In this document: positions 11,338 through 26,428 of the stretch, one piece after another | How the letters are laid out: each line of letters begins with the position of its first letter | Numbering within the stretch: the first letter of the stretch is position 1 | Program-made: the position numbers and the translations under genes | NCBI GenBank assembly: GCA_026545765.1 | Contig: CM048841.1 | Location: 2,822,012 to 2,886,011, forward strand | Origin: Plantago major | Lineage: Eukaryota; Streptophyta; Magnoliopsida; Lamiales; Plantaginaceae | DNA length: 64,000 nt | Reading direction: 5' to 3' | Notes under the pieces: model-generated | What the model was told of the DNA's origin: nothing | Databases searched by the model: none | What the model saw: the letters and a program-made list of their open reading frames with translations, nothing else

Positions 11338-12045
11338 AAGTTACAAGTTGAACAAACGTGAGAATGCATGTTTCACCTCCCCTAAGTTAAAGGACCATTT
11401 ATACCATTATCCCGGAATAAGAATGTACCAGACTGTTTGGTACTGAATTAGTTCGAGATGAGTAAAATGAAAATTTTAGTTGATTTAATAGTAAATGAGG
11501 TAAAGGTAAGTTATAGAACACAGAGATAAAAATAATTGTCCAATGGAGAAATATGGTGAATTAAACTTGACAAATCCATGCCTAAAGTCTTAAAAAGCTA
11601 CAGTTGATGAATAGTTGCTCTTTTGTTTGATTGGGTCAAGACATAAACATTCACACTATAAAATATGAGAGCTAAAATCAGAAACACTCGTTTCGATGAT
11701 TGATCCCACCCTTTACTATTCAGGATCTCTAGTGTGGGGCCGACTGCTACCGTGAAGGGTGAGAGCAATAATCTGACCCACAGGATCTCATAAACCAAGA
11801 TACATAAGCTGGTAAATATGCTCGATAACTGGATGCGTTTATCAAATGAAATGGTGACCTTTCATTGCTGGAGGAAGAAATGTCAAACGTACAAGAGTTT
11901 ACAACAATTGCGAAAGAAAGCAGATTATTGGCACTAATTTACAGGTGATATAGGATTCATTTGTTAAACCCATCTGTCAGCATTTAGGAAATAGAACTGA
12001 TTTATGTACAAATACATGTAACTTGAAGATCATCTAATAAAATCT
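11338..12045. other. Intergenic region downstream of ATOS-like gene
   Basis: This includes the presumed 3' UTR of the minus-strand ATOS-like gene near its right side. The open frame at 11598-11798 (-) shows no motif. Nothing else is recognised. Confidence 0.55.
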
Positions 12046-15000
12046 TCAGTTACCAATATCGAAATACTTGGGGTTCGACGGATAATCGTACTCCACTTGC
12101 AACTGCATCATCAATTCAAATTTATCAGCTTAGTACTACACTACACTGGCCTGACAGAGAATGAAATCGAAAGGATAGTCACAGTTTCACTGTTTCGTGG
12201 ACTAATCAGAGCTGAGTATATTTTACAGGAGAGTGAAGGAGAGGATCAAGATCACATGTTACAACACGACGTTTGTAGCTAAAAATGTGATGTTTGTGAC
12301 TGAATTTTTTGTTGATGAATAGGACAACTAAGATGCATGCCAAACAGCCAAGTGATGTTGATCCCGTCTCTCACAAAACCTTTGTAATCATAGTTAACTT
12401 CCAACAGTAACTCCCATTTTATACCACAAATATGCTATTTATATACTGCAGTAGATTGGAACAAGGTAGTATTTAACTATTAACACAACTTCTTGTAAGA
12501 AACGGTTCAAGAATACTAACAAACGGGGTTCTTTTTATAACAAAAAACGTCTTGATATTCTAGTTCACCGTGTACATGGAAAAAGTAACACACGGCTACA
12601 GTAAGAAGAAAAATCAACACAGCCTGCTACTAGATGAACAGACGTTAATTACCAGCATGCAAAAGATCTGATACGAAATTGAATTTACGTGAAGCAGGGT
12701 CAATATCATCGACATAACAGTGGCTGTAGCACTGAGTGTTTACTGTAGTATGAATTTTGTAGTACTAAGGGAGTGTTTAGAGAAGCAGATAGGACTTCCA
12801 ACAGGTGTGTGCAAGGTCTTCAGTTTCATTCTGTAAAATCTCCAGTTTGAGTATTGTGAACACCATTTCGGGTGAAGAGCTACCGACTTAGCAGAACAGT
12901 CGTATATATTCAGCAAAGGTGGTGAGAATTAGAAAAGGAAAGGCAAAACGTCTGTGTGTAGCTAATTTATATGTAAGAGTTGAACAAGAAAAAGGAAAAA
13001 TTCCAGAACCACTCTTAAAACTACCAGAAAGAGTACTTCCTCAATCCTCACAAGTTACTAGAGAAGCCGAGGTGAAAATAGTTGCAATACCAAGTAACTA
13101 TGTTGATAAACTAGTCCAATAGAAAAACTGTACATACCTTGCCTTCATCAGAATCTGAGTGGCGCTGAGGAAACACCACTCTCATGTCATTGTACAAGTA
13201 GAATCGACGTTCACCTTCAATATCTAAGCTGTTCCTTTCAGGAAGAGATGAGGGACCAAATTTGCATTTCTGCCCTGTTTTCGATGACTTCTTTCGATGG
13301 GGACAAACAAAACGGAGATGCAGGGCATAACGCAGAACGCCAGAACCTGAGTGATTCTTATTAACTTTTGATGGGCTACGTACAGAATTACTTTCTTTAC
13401 CACCTGCTAACATGGTACCTATCCCATTAGTATTTCGGCACCTGATACTGTCTAATAACACGCAATAAACATCACCTTCAGATAAATCAACAGGGACTGC
13501 TGCCCCATTTCTCATACCAGTGTCTTTCTGTGCACTTGTATCGACACCTAAAGTAGCCTTCTGACGTAAAAATGTCTGCAGATCGAAGAAACAAGAAGAG
13601 ATTCAGGTTTTTGTATTGAATAACAAAAGAAGAGATTCAGGTATATGTTGTTTCTTTCTCCTTCCCCAAAATAAGCTTTTATTGAATATACGTACTCAAA
13701 AATTGAGTCAGAAACTTCAAAAACAAGGCTGCCTTACTACAAAGTACAAACTAGAGAAGTACGTTGTGAAACCGTACACAATCTAGTGAACCAATTTTTG
13801 CCAAGAAAAACATCTGCTCAAGGAAGATAAAACTTCAATGCAACCAACCTTATACTATAAGAAAAAGGTGTGGAGTCTTGATACGAACCGATGTACCTCT
13901 TTTCGCAGAATAGGGGTAGAAAATAAGTCATGCATATCAAAATCTCCCTATCTAAGCCAACAATATAGGAGAAGTAACTCTAAAACAAAAGAAAATCAAA
14001 ATTTCAAAAAAAGAAAAAAAAAAGCAGCAGGGAGTTGGATACGATTCTCTTTTGCATATCCTTGGGTATTCTAAAATTGGTATAGCTACTTTCTACAAGT
14101 CCCCAATAGCTTGCAACCTGCAGTGAATGTTACAGTATATCTACCTCAAATCAAACATGTTTCGCAAAAACAAAATTCTCAGCCTGAAAATCTACTATTC
14201 AGTTCCAGATCCATCATAACATGAACGTAAAACTCCCTAATGAGGTGATTCAGTTTTTTAGACAACTCAATATAAAAGAACGATCCTATATTATTAGTTT
14301 AGCCAGATTCAGACCCACCTTTGTCCCAGCTGGCATGTCACTTAAATCATAGTTACAGAAGAATGAATGAACTGGTGTTCTTTCTGGATTGCTGAGGACC
14401 TATGAAGAAAGATCAATTATCAAAACACAAAACTGATACTATATTTGGCTACTAAACAACCAAGTTAGCAATGCATAAGCAACTGCCTGATAGACACAAC
14501 AAAATTCAACGTGTAGCAAACTACAAACCAGAAGTCTTGAAAAGGCAAGAGCAACAAATGGAAGGAATAAAGATGGATAAAACAATTGCCTGATAGACAG
14601 AACAAACATGTGAAGCCTAACATCTAGGGCACAGATAGAAGAGACAACGTACATATACCAGTTCCAAGAATTAGAACAGGACGATGCATTTTTCAGTAAG
14701 AGAATTATTCACGAAACGCCTTCATGTTCCAAGTAACAATTGAAGTTGGAATAATAAATAGGCAAGCGAGCACCACACCTGGTTTGATCAACTATGCAAG
14801 AAAGGAACTACGGGATGTGTATCCATGTGGGATATATTTTACTTTTCGAAACTTGTACATCATTTTGCCTTTCGAAACTTGTACATCAGTTTGCCAAGTA
14901 TGCATGTAAGAAGAAAAAATAACATCAAATCAATATGAAACTATAGATAATTTAGGGAATGAGAGAGAATACCAACTGCACTCGCCCTTTCATAGGAACT

Positions 15001-16548
15001 CTTAGACGAGCTTTCTCATCGGAGGAGCCATTAACACTGAGGCTTCTCTTCAATTTTGGGCTTTCACATTTCTGTGAAGAAGAACCAGCAAGGTCTATAG
15101 ATGAGTAGTACAACAGGTAGTTATCACCATCTATACTTGTTACAGCAAACGGAAGCTTCTGAGGATGAGGTGAAAACTTTCCTCCTGTGATATTCAGGAC
15201 AGCAAGGAAACCATCTATTTTCTGCATAATAAGCTAAATGTGAATATCATAGAAGCTACATCACACCTCCAGCTACCAATAAACACCTTGTAAACATATA
15301 AAAGAACAAGAGTACACGAGACTCAATAAATAACAAGGAAAACAAACATACCTGGCTGACTACCCCTGAAGCTAATCGACCTGACAGAAGCGACTCCTCA
15401 AACGAACCAACCAAGGATCTTCTAACAGATAGCCCACCAAAAGTTCTACCTAATCTAGCATTATGGGATGCACTGATTGGATTGTGTGCTTGTGTGGATA
15501 TCAAGCTTTCAGGAGTCAAATGCTCAAAGTTCAGTGGGAAAGTTTCATCATCTTCAAGCACTTTGCCTTCAGTTCCATCTTTATGACCAGAAAGGATACT
15601 TGAGAACGTCCCTTCAAGAGATTGTTCCATATCCTTGAGAGTAATATACCTCTCATTGAACTCTATTGTACAATTCCTAGCTGCCATAGAATTTCTCAAC
15701 CTTCCAAATCTTGTCCCAAGAGGAGACAGGGATGATGGCGAGGAGGCAAGAATTTCCCTGGACATACCCATAACCCCATCGGCCTTACAAAAAGGTGTTT
15801 TACTTGTTTCATTACCTTGGTATGATGAGAACAAATTCTGAGACATGTGTTCATGGTTCTCTGGAATAGGACCATCTGTGATAAAATCGAAATGTGTTCT
15901 ATAATATTCATCCTCTAAACTGTTACCACCCCTTGAAAAATCATGTGCGGACCAAATAAAGGGACTGCTACAATCTAAACTGCCCGTATGAGCTTTTTTA
16001 TTCTCGGTGATATCACCTCTTAGGCGGAAACTACCGAGAGAGTCCAGGCCCCCAATATCCAGATGCTCGCCTCTGAATTCATCAGGTGAAAGCATACCAT
16101 GAGGTGACAAAAGCCGTTTCTTGACCAGATAACTTGAGTTTCCCTTCCCATTACTAGCCACCGCATCCTCAGAAGATACAGGAACATTACCTGATCTCTT
16201 GTCATTGTTAATTAGTGCATTGGGCTCAAAACCCACTATTCGTGAAGCAGGTGCCTGGATGTTTGTTGAGCGCTGATGATATAAGAAGTGGCTCTTCTCA
16301 CTTGAATGAATCCTCAATTTGTGTATGTTTGCAGTACCATGATTCTGCAAATCAGAGTCATGCCCATCCTCCCTTGCTGATGTACAAGGAGAGTCTTCAT
16401 AAACCCGATTACTCAATCGTCTGGCGTGCAATGCACCCATATCAAAGCTGGATGTACCAGCCAAACGAGTCTGCATTTGCATCATTGTGCCCATCGATGC
16501 TGACACTTCCTCCGTAATATTCCCAGTGGGAACTTGAGGCAAACCCAT
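12046..16548 (-). CDS. ATOS-domain protein (FAM214/Atos homologue)
   Basis: There are five coding exons on the minus strand: 15352-16548, 14973-15221, 14319-14399, 13138-13575 and 12046-12102, all phase 0 with GT-AG junctions (2022 bp, 673 aa). The long first exon (399 aa) is Ser-rich and probably mostly disordered. It ends with the Atos signature [12 protein letters not shown], which continues in exon 2 with [17 protein letters not shown] and [19 protein letters not shown]. Exons 3-4 carry the second conserved block: [29 protein letters not shown] and [14 protein letters not shown]. The 19-codon last exon ([16 protein letters not shown] then stop) lies beyond a 1,035-bp intron. Animal Atos proteins act as nuclear transcription-related factors; the plant role is not established. 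The start is the first ATG before MGLPQ; upstream 5' UTR, possibly with an intron, lies at 16549-17500. Confidence 0.88.
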
Positions 16549-17760
16549 TTCTTACAGAGCAGTTTATTTGTTTTGTTCTTAACAAAAGATTATTAAACTC
16601 ACAGTAGTATTGAATCTTAACAATCGATTAGGTGAATCCTAAGAACTTCCTTACTTCCTAGTGAATCAGGACATCCAATTACTGAATATCATATTTCAGC
16701 TTTCAAGGACATAAACTTGAATCAAGTTTACTAATTCCAATCAATAACCGCTATCGATCTATCATGGGAAGCACCATACTCATTGGAGTCACCTTAAACA
16801 ACTCAGCAGCCAAACTCAAACACAAAGCAAAACATGAAGCAGATATGAGAAAAAACCAGGAATTCATCTATCCACTCCCCCAAGAAACCCGTTATTCCTG
16901 AAAAAAGAAGCAAAAAAACAAAAGAAAGCTAGTTAGTCCTGGATTTATCTAGCAGGAACACAATCCTCACATATTTCAACTTCAAATATTCAGTAAAAAC
17001 CAAAGCAAAACTCAAATGAACAACAAGTTAGTACCCATCTGAAATGGAAGTATTTTAAGCTCCAAGATTTCTCTTTTCAGTAAATCAAAAAAAAAAAAAA
17101 AAAAATCATTTCCTACAATTTTAAAATGGAAACAACCCATCATTGACTTTCCATACCAGCAACAAGAATTTCATGACAATCGATTAACCCAAAGGCCAAA
17201 GGCTAAAATGCAAAAACTCACACCAATCGATCAAACACTTCACCATCAAGCATACCAATCAAGAAACAAAAACCCATAAAGAAACCCACTTACAACAACA
17301 TAAATGCCAACTGTACAGATGAATCAACAACCATAAAAGCACAAAGATGCAACCTTTAAGCATAAGTTGGAAAAATCATTTATTTATCCGATGAACAAAG
17401 TTGCAGAAGCTAATCAATCCAGCAAACCCACCAGTTAAGCTTCCTGATCACAATCTAAAAGTCCCAAGGATTCACTTTGCGTGTTATCTATTTAATTTTC
17501 TTTTTCCTTTTCTTTTTTCTTTTATCTGGTTTCTCTAGTGTATGTTCATCTAAAAGATGTGTATGTGGTTTCGAAGAGATGGGTTTTATTTTATCTGTGG
17601 GAAAGTTTGGTTAACAGAAGTACATACACAATTTTCTAGCGGCTGATCGCATTTGTATCTGTTCCTTTCCTTTTCCTTTATCCAATGTCACACTCTTCAT
17701 TTGTCTATTAATATGATGATGGGCCTTCCTCCCATACACATTATTGAAGTTTATTTTCTC
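16549..17760 (-). promoter_or_regulatory. 5' UTR and presumed promoter of ATOS-like gene
   Basis: The DNA upstream of the ATOS-like start is AT-rich with many short A-runs (A tract at about 17088-17105) and, on the gene strand, pyrimidine-poor leader DNA. A CT-rich patch (TTTTCTTTTTCC, 17500-17520) may be near the transcription start. No clear TATA box was fixed. A 5' UTR intron is possible but was not resolved. Confidence 0.4.
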
Positions 17761-18437
17761 CAATTCGTAAAAACTAACCTAAAAGTTGTTATACCGAGTG
17801 ATAATCGGATTGAGTTCACATAAGTAAGTTTAAATTCGAGGTTCGTAAAGATACTGCTCGGAAATTCGTCTCATAAAAACGATTTGACAGTGTGGGTCGA
17901 ATTAGTCGCCCGTAACAAACACCGATAGAAAACTCAAACAAAACTTGTCTTATACTCGCTCTATGTACCTCTGATAATGTGTCAGTTAATTTCGTAAGTG
18001 GATTGCAAATTCATATTATTTAAAATATATATGCATACTGATCAGTTAGGGATCTAAACAAAAAGTGGTCACTAGGAGGTACTTAAATGTAAATAACCCT
18101 TTGTTATATTTAATTTTTACTTGTATCTATACATCCTTATATGTATACGACATTTAGATAATTATCTAGGGATTCATATGAACATAAGTATGTTCAACGT
18201 ATAAGTGGATAATTGAGTTTCAAAAGATTGGTGTTTATTAAACTAAGTCAACGAAAGGTAATATTATTATAAGTGGGATATGAGGATAAAGTAATTAGTG
18301 TTTTACTCTGCCGTTATATGGATTAACTTATTCAGACTAACCGAATAGAGTGATTGGACAGGAAGCACAGTGTATAATTCGAAAAACCATATAAGATTGG
18401 GGAATAACTACATACGAGCAAGCACCGCAATGTGTAT
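17761..18437. other. Intergenic, possible SINE-like debris
   Basis: The region contains CGAGGTTCGTAAAGAT (17838-17853), loosely like a pol III box B, and repeat-like low-coding DNA. There are no genes. Confidence 0.3.
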
Positions 18438-18439
18438 TA

Positions 18440-18756
18440 CTTCATCCGTCCCGGGAATAGCTTTTCATTTGCTTTATTAGTCAACACAATAAGGAAATTG
18501 GAAGACTTGAATAAAAAACAATAAAGAATGAACACATTGATTGAGGGTTGTTAAATTGGAAAGGTGAATATCATTTAAATGAAGTGAGAATAAAAAATGA
18601 ATAAAGTAGAGGTAGTGGGTTGATTTGTAAATACGAATGTTATCTGAAAATTAGTTAAGTGGGGGTAAAGATAAATTTACAAAAAATGAAAATGAAAAGC
18701 TTCTTGTGGAACGACTAAAATAACAAAATGGGAAGTTTTTCATGGGACGGGTAAAG
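18440..18756. mobile_element. Stowaway MITE
   Basis: TA-flanked inverted ends: left CTTCATCCGTCCCGGGAA, inverted right CTTTACCCGTCCCATGAA, similar over about 35 bp and close to the Stowaway consensus CTCCCTCCGT. It is 317 bp, AT-rich and non-coding. Confidence 0.75.
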
Positions 18757-18759
18757 TAA

Positions 18760-19479
18760 TATATTATTCACCATGTTAAAGATGTTAGTGAAAATATGAA
18801 ATTTCATGCTCACTCTTTGGTTGGTCCGAAGTCCGAACATAAGGCAAGTGCATGCATACATACACCTCAAAAGAACGCTATTTAATGTGCCGACCGAGAC
18901 TGTTATGAACTTTTCTCGTTGTTGAATAGTAACTCCACCCCAATAAAATTTAGTAAAGTTGATTTATGCGAAGTTTAACTTCAAATTACTCTTAATTTTT
19001 TTTTTTTTTTTTTTACCTTGAAAGTAAATACATTATATCTTTCTAGATATAACTTTAATTTACATTTCATTGGGCGAGTTAATATTTACCAATTACCACT
19101 TCCTACAAACTGTGTGCTTTGCTTAAAGTAATCCGTGCATTGATTGAGAGAGATTTGATCTTGTCTTTACCAATCATCCAGTCCTACATTTTATATAACA
19201 TTAACCCTTATGATTTGTACTTCCAAATGTATGATGTACGTGGCTCAACAATTTTGCAGCCACAAGGGCCAAGGCTGCTCGTCTCAAGTCTCAACCACAA
19301 TACGTGTCTACTTGCATATAGTACGTATTCTGCTTTCAGATTTGGATTTGATAATCAGCTTTTTTATTTGATTTTTGAAATTTGATTTTGTATATGTGTA
19401 CGGTATGCAACCACTAATCAATTTAATCCGATCATCTGGATCTGCGAGGATATTCATATACTTCCGAGTTATGTGTTAG
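18760..19479. other. Intergenic AT-rich DNA with poly-T
   Basis: A T-tract lies at about 18998-19014. An open frame at 19119-19385 has no recognisable content. Nothing else stands out. Confidence 0.5.
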
Positions 19480-20005
19480 CCTCATTGTACTATACATGTA
19501 CTGTCCCCCACACGTTCTCTTCATTCATGCGGGCACCAGGAGACTCTTAGTTTGTCATCCATCTCAATATTGCTACTACGCAAGCACGCTTAACTCTGGA
19601 GTTCTTATGGATGAATTCTCGAAAATAAATGTGCAACGCGTTTTCAACTCCTTTGATCCCTTTGAAAACTTTGACGTGTTACATTCACCCTTTTTGAACT
19701 GTGTGACGTCCCCGATGCACCTTGTCAGGACCAACCATCCACCCCTTTGTGAGATTTGGGTTGGCTCGACTCTGATACCAGTGGCAAAGATTCGACTACT
19801 AATCGACTGAGGCCTGATTCTGGGACGGGGCGGTATCACATACTTGGGCCACATACATCTATGATATTATATGCTTTGAACCCTAGCACATACATATCTG
19901 CTTTTCAAATTACCTAAAATGTCTTATACTATGTGAGAGTGACAATCTACTTATATACTCTTTATCCGTTCTTAACCGATGTGCGATGCGGGTATTACAG
20001 TATAT
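19480..20005 (-). mobile_element. Cassandra-like TRIM retrotransposon remnant with 5S-derived segment
   Basis: Read on the minus strand, about 20000-19800 begins TGTAATACCCGCATCGCACA and contains a TATATAAG box. It is followed by TGGTATCAGAGTCGAGCC (complement of 19752-19785), a primer-binding site for initiator tRNA-Met. Further along, 19610-19528 reads as degenerate plant 5S rRNA: AAGAACTCC, AGTTAAGCGTGCTTG and GATGGATGAC in the right order and spacing. A 5S-derived sequence in a tiny coding-free retroelement is diagnostic of Cassandra. The order (PBS before the 5S block, no 5S in the first LTR-like part) is not canonical, so the copy is probably rearranged. Confidence 0.65.
19528..19610 (-). 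repeat. 5S rRNA-derived sequence (not a functional gene)
   Basis: The complement contains the 5S internal-control-region phrase AGTTAAGCGTGCTTG and a GATGGATGAC block (canonical GATGGGTGACC). The 5' third of 5S is only weakly recognisable, and several changes fall in conserved positions. It lies inside the TRIM. Confidence 0.75.
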
Positions 20006-21392
20006 ATGAATAAAATGAGAATATCAATATATATTAGTTTATCTTTTTCCAGTGTCATTTCATTAATTACTACAGAGTATTGTACAATGTGTGATTTTGA
20101 TGGTGGATGATTTTCTTACCAACGTATAGTTTTTTATACGTACAATATACGAAGCGAAATTGAGAATATCGCAATCCCAGTCCAGAGTGGCACATGATTT
20201 GGGAATGGGGAGACTGCTTCTTGTTGAAAACTCGAATTAGCCTGTTGACGAGGAATGTAACTCAAGAAATTTGTTTACAGGTAAACTATATGCAATTTAC
20301 TCCATCAAAATTTCGATCCGTCTTAATATCACACACAGTACATGCGCCGTCGTGACCAAAGTCTGATCCCTGCCCACACAAAGAATTGCATAACGAGAAT
20401 CAATATAAATCAATAACCTATTTACCAGCTAGGAGATCGCCATAACGATACGAGTATAAACAACACATGGTTCAGCTGTGTTACTGTCGGACAACCTATG
20501 TAACTTGTCATCGCACGATAGAAGAACACTAGGAAGAACAAAAGATACACCCATTACTATTATGTCCTATTGTCCTGAACACCTAAGCACCGAACCATCC
20601 GTATGGACACACATGAAATCCGCAGGTTGTAGTCCCAACGATAGTCAATCAAATTAGTTTCATATATGGGCTAGGATTTGATGGTTGAGGAACATCATAG
20701 AATATTTAGCTTGATGAATCATTGCTACCAATCGATGGTTTGTTTTCAAAAGACCAGATTATTCTCTTCCCCGCAAATCAACCAACTACCATATTAAAAA
20801 AGAGTCATTGTGCATAATAGGTGTTACGAATAACACGTGTGCACAACAAGTCATACATGACATCTAATATGGTGAAAGATTGCTTGTTTGAACTACTTAA
20901 ACATCGGGACAATAAAAAAATAGGTGACACAAGGTTTTATATGCAAGAGAAAACGGAGACGAATGATTAGGTTGAACGTGCTGCTACAAAGTCTGTCCAG
21001 AAAGCAAACAATTATGAGTCATTAGCCAAGCAAATAATTTGATTCATGTGTTTCAAATTCGTTCTTAGATCGAATTGCGTTTTCCAAAATCAACCACGTG
21101 AGGCTTTTCTCACCAGCCTTCCAAAATGAAGTATTGGGAAAGTATTTTTCTCTAAATAGACGGGTCCAAATGAAGCCAAGTTCCATGATAAGCTTCTAAA
21201 CTAGTTTAAATTGATACACGCTTTGTTCAAAGTCAAACGCTCAAAGTATATGTCTGGCATAAGGCTTTAATATCGTTTGATAGGCCTTTAACACATAAAT
21301 AATAACTCAATTCTATATAAGTGGAAATAGTGACTTAACGGACACCTAACGAGTATTGAATTCGAGTCAAACACCTTATATCATCCCAAAAT
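20006..21392. other. Intergenic, nothing recognised
   Basis: No convincing open frame, RNA gene or structured repeat was seen over this stretch. Confidence 0.55.
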
Positions 21393-22385
21393 GGGGTTAA
21401 ATGTAAAATACCCCCGAGTTATTAAAAATGTGCGTGAAATCCCCTAGTTAAAGAATTAGTACCAAACCCCCTTGAGTTATCAAAAAATGTTCGAACCCCC
21501 TGAGTTAAAAAATGAGTCCCTGAGTTATTAAAAATGAGCGTGAACCACGCTTGAGTTAACAAATCAGTTCCAAACCCCTTTGAGTTATTAAAAAATGTGT
21601 CCAAAACCCCCTGAGTTATTTAAAAATGTGTGCAACCCACCCCCCAAAAAAAAAATAATAATAATTTTTTTTCGACGTATGAGGTACCCGTTATATGCGA
21701 CTTGGGATGTTCCATTACATTTTCCAACTCCAAATTAATGCGACCATGTGGACTGGATATTTTTATTTTTAGTATTTTATCTTCTACCTTCACTTTTTTC
21801 GTTTACATGACTATTAATGAATTGACATAATCTGTCGATAAGTAGTGATGATTTTAATTGGTGTTATATATGATTGTTGTTTTTGTTTCTCAACGCTATA
21901 TTACCAGTTGTGTGTGATTGTTCTACTGTTGATTTAACCAAAAAAAAAATGTGTAGAGTTTTAGTATTTAAATAGTTTAAATTACAATTGTTTTAATATT
22001 TCAAAAAAATTGGACTAATGAGTACACCTACTTTTGCATCATGTATATTCGGTATTAATGTAAAATGAGTATCACGGTGACCTGCTAAGGCCCCAAATCT
22101 CAGGGGAGTTTCACACATCTTTAATAATTCAGGAGTGTTTCGCGCAGATAATTAATAATTCGGGGGGTTTCACACACATTTTTTAATAACTCAAAGGGGT
22201 TTGATACTAATTCGTTAACTCATATGGGTTTTGCACCCATTTTTAATAACTCAGGGGCTCATTTATTAACTCGGGGAGTTTCGCGCACACTTTTTAATAA
22301 CTTAAGGGGATCTGATACTAATTCGTTAACACATGAAGTTTCACGCACATTTGTAATAGCTTAAGGGGTATTATGCATTTAACTC
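21393..22385. mobile_element. Fold-back element with inverted minisatellite arms
   Basis: The left arm (21393-21640) is a series of CCCCNGAGTTATTAAAAATGTG(T/C)G units, about 30-60 bp apart. The right arm (22090-22385) carries the same unit in inverted orientation (CACATTTTTAATAACTCA...). The outermost ends pair as GGGTTAAATG and, inverted, AGTTAAATGC. The flanks CCAAAATGG and CCAAAAATG could be an imperfect 9-bp target duplication, which would point to a Mutator-type fold-back. The central ~450 bp is non-coding. The right end is only about 175 bp upstream of the UBC27 start codon. Confidence 0.65.
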
Positions 22386-22559
22386 TACCAAAAATGTGTT
22401 AGTTTTAACTTTTAAGACCCCTTTTTCACAAATGACACCAACAATCACCATTCAGGCCTTCACCAGTTCACCACTATAACAAGGCATAAAAGCTTTTCCT
22501 CTTCCTCACTCCAAAACCCCAAAAAAATCCCAACTTTCCAAATCAAACCAGGAAAAAAA

Positions 22560-25912
<3,353 letters not shown>

Positions 25913-26428
25913 TACGTATCGCTGCTGTGAATTGCTTTGTTTTGATGGATGAGGGTAATGCGGCAAAAGGGTATATGATTTCTAAAATTGAGACTAATGT
26001 ATAAAGCTCTTCTGACTTGGTACTGTTTTATCAACCTCTGACATCATTGCACAGCGAAATGCAGATGGCAGTTGATTCTTAAATATGGAAATTTGTTTCT
26101 TATAAGATGTGCTGTTCAGTTTTAAGTTTGTGCACTGGTGTATTTTCTAAACTACTGCACTGCCAGTGCCATCGCGTGTTTAAACAACTGAACGATCTCC
26201 AAGACTAAATTTATGCTTGTATTAGCTCTATAGTTGGGTAGGTAAAAAAAACTTCCACGTACCCTATCTTTTGATAGGGTCTTTTAGAATATTCTGTGTG
26301 ACACTGTACTTTTCATGCCCATGTCCTTATCGTGAAGAGTAAGTTATTAGTGGTATGAAAAGAATCTTACTTAGATTAATATGTGATGATCATAGCCGCT
26401 TCATACATGTATTAAGTAGTTTATATTG
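25913..26428. other. Intergenic between convergent UBC27 and pectinesterase genes
   Basis: This probably contains the two 3' UTRs facing each other. No other feature was seen. Confidence 0.6.

Noticed and set aside
12103..13137. Open frame at 12919-13122 in ATOS intron 4 as a separate gene
   Set aside because: It lies wholly in an intron fixed by the matching last exon and shows no motif.
16215..16517. Plus-strand ORF opposite ATOS exon 1
   Set aside because: Shadow of a long coding exon.
19496..19854. Overlapping ORFs on both strands in the TRIM
   Set aside because: They lie in 5S-derived and primer-site sequence; not protein-coding.
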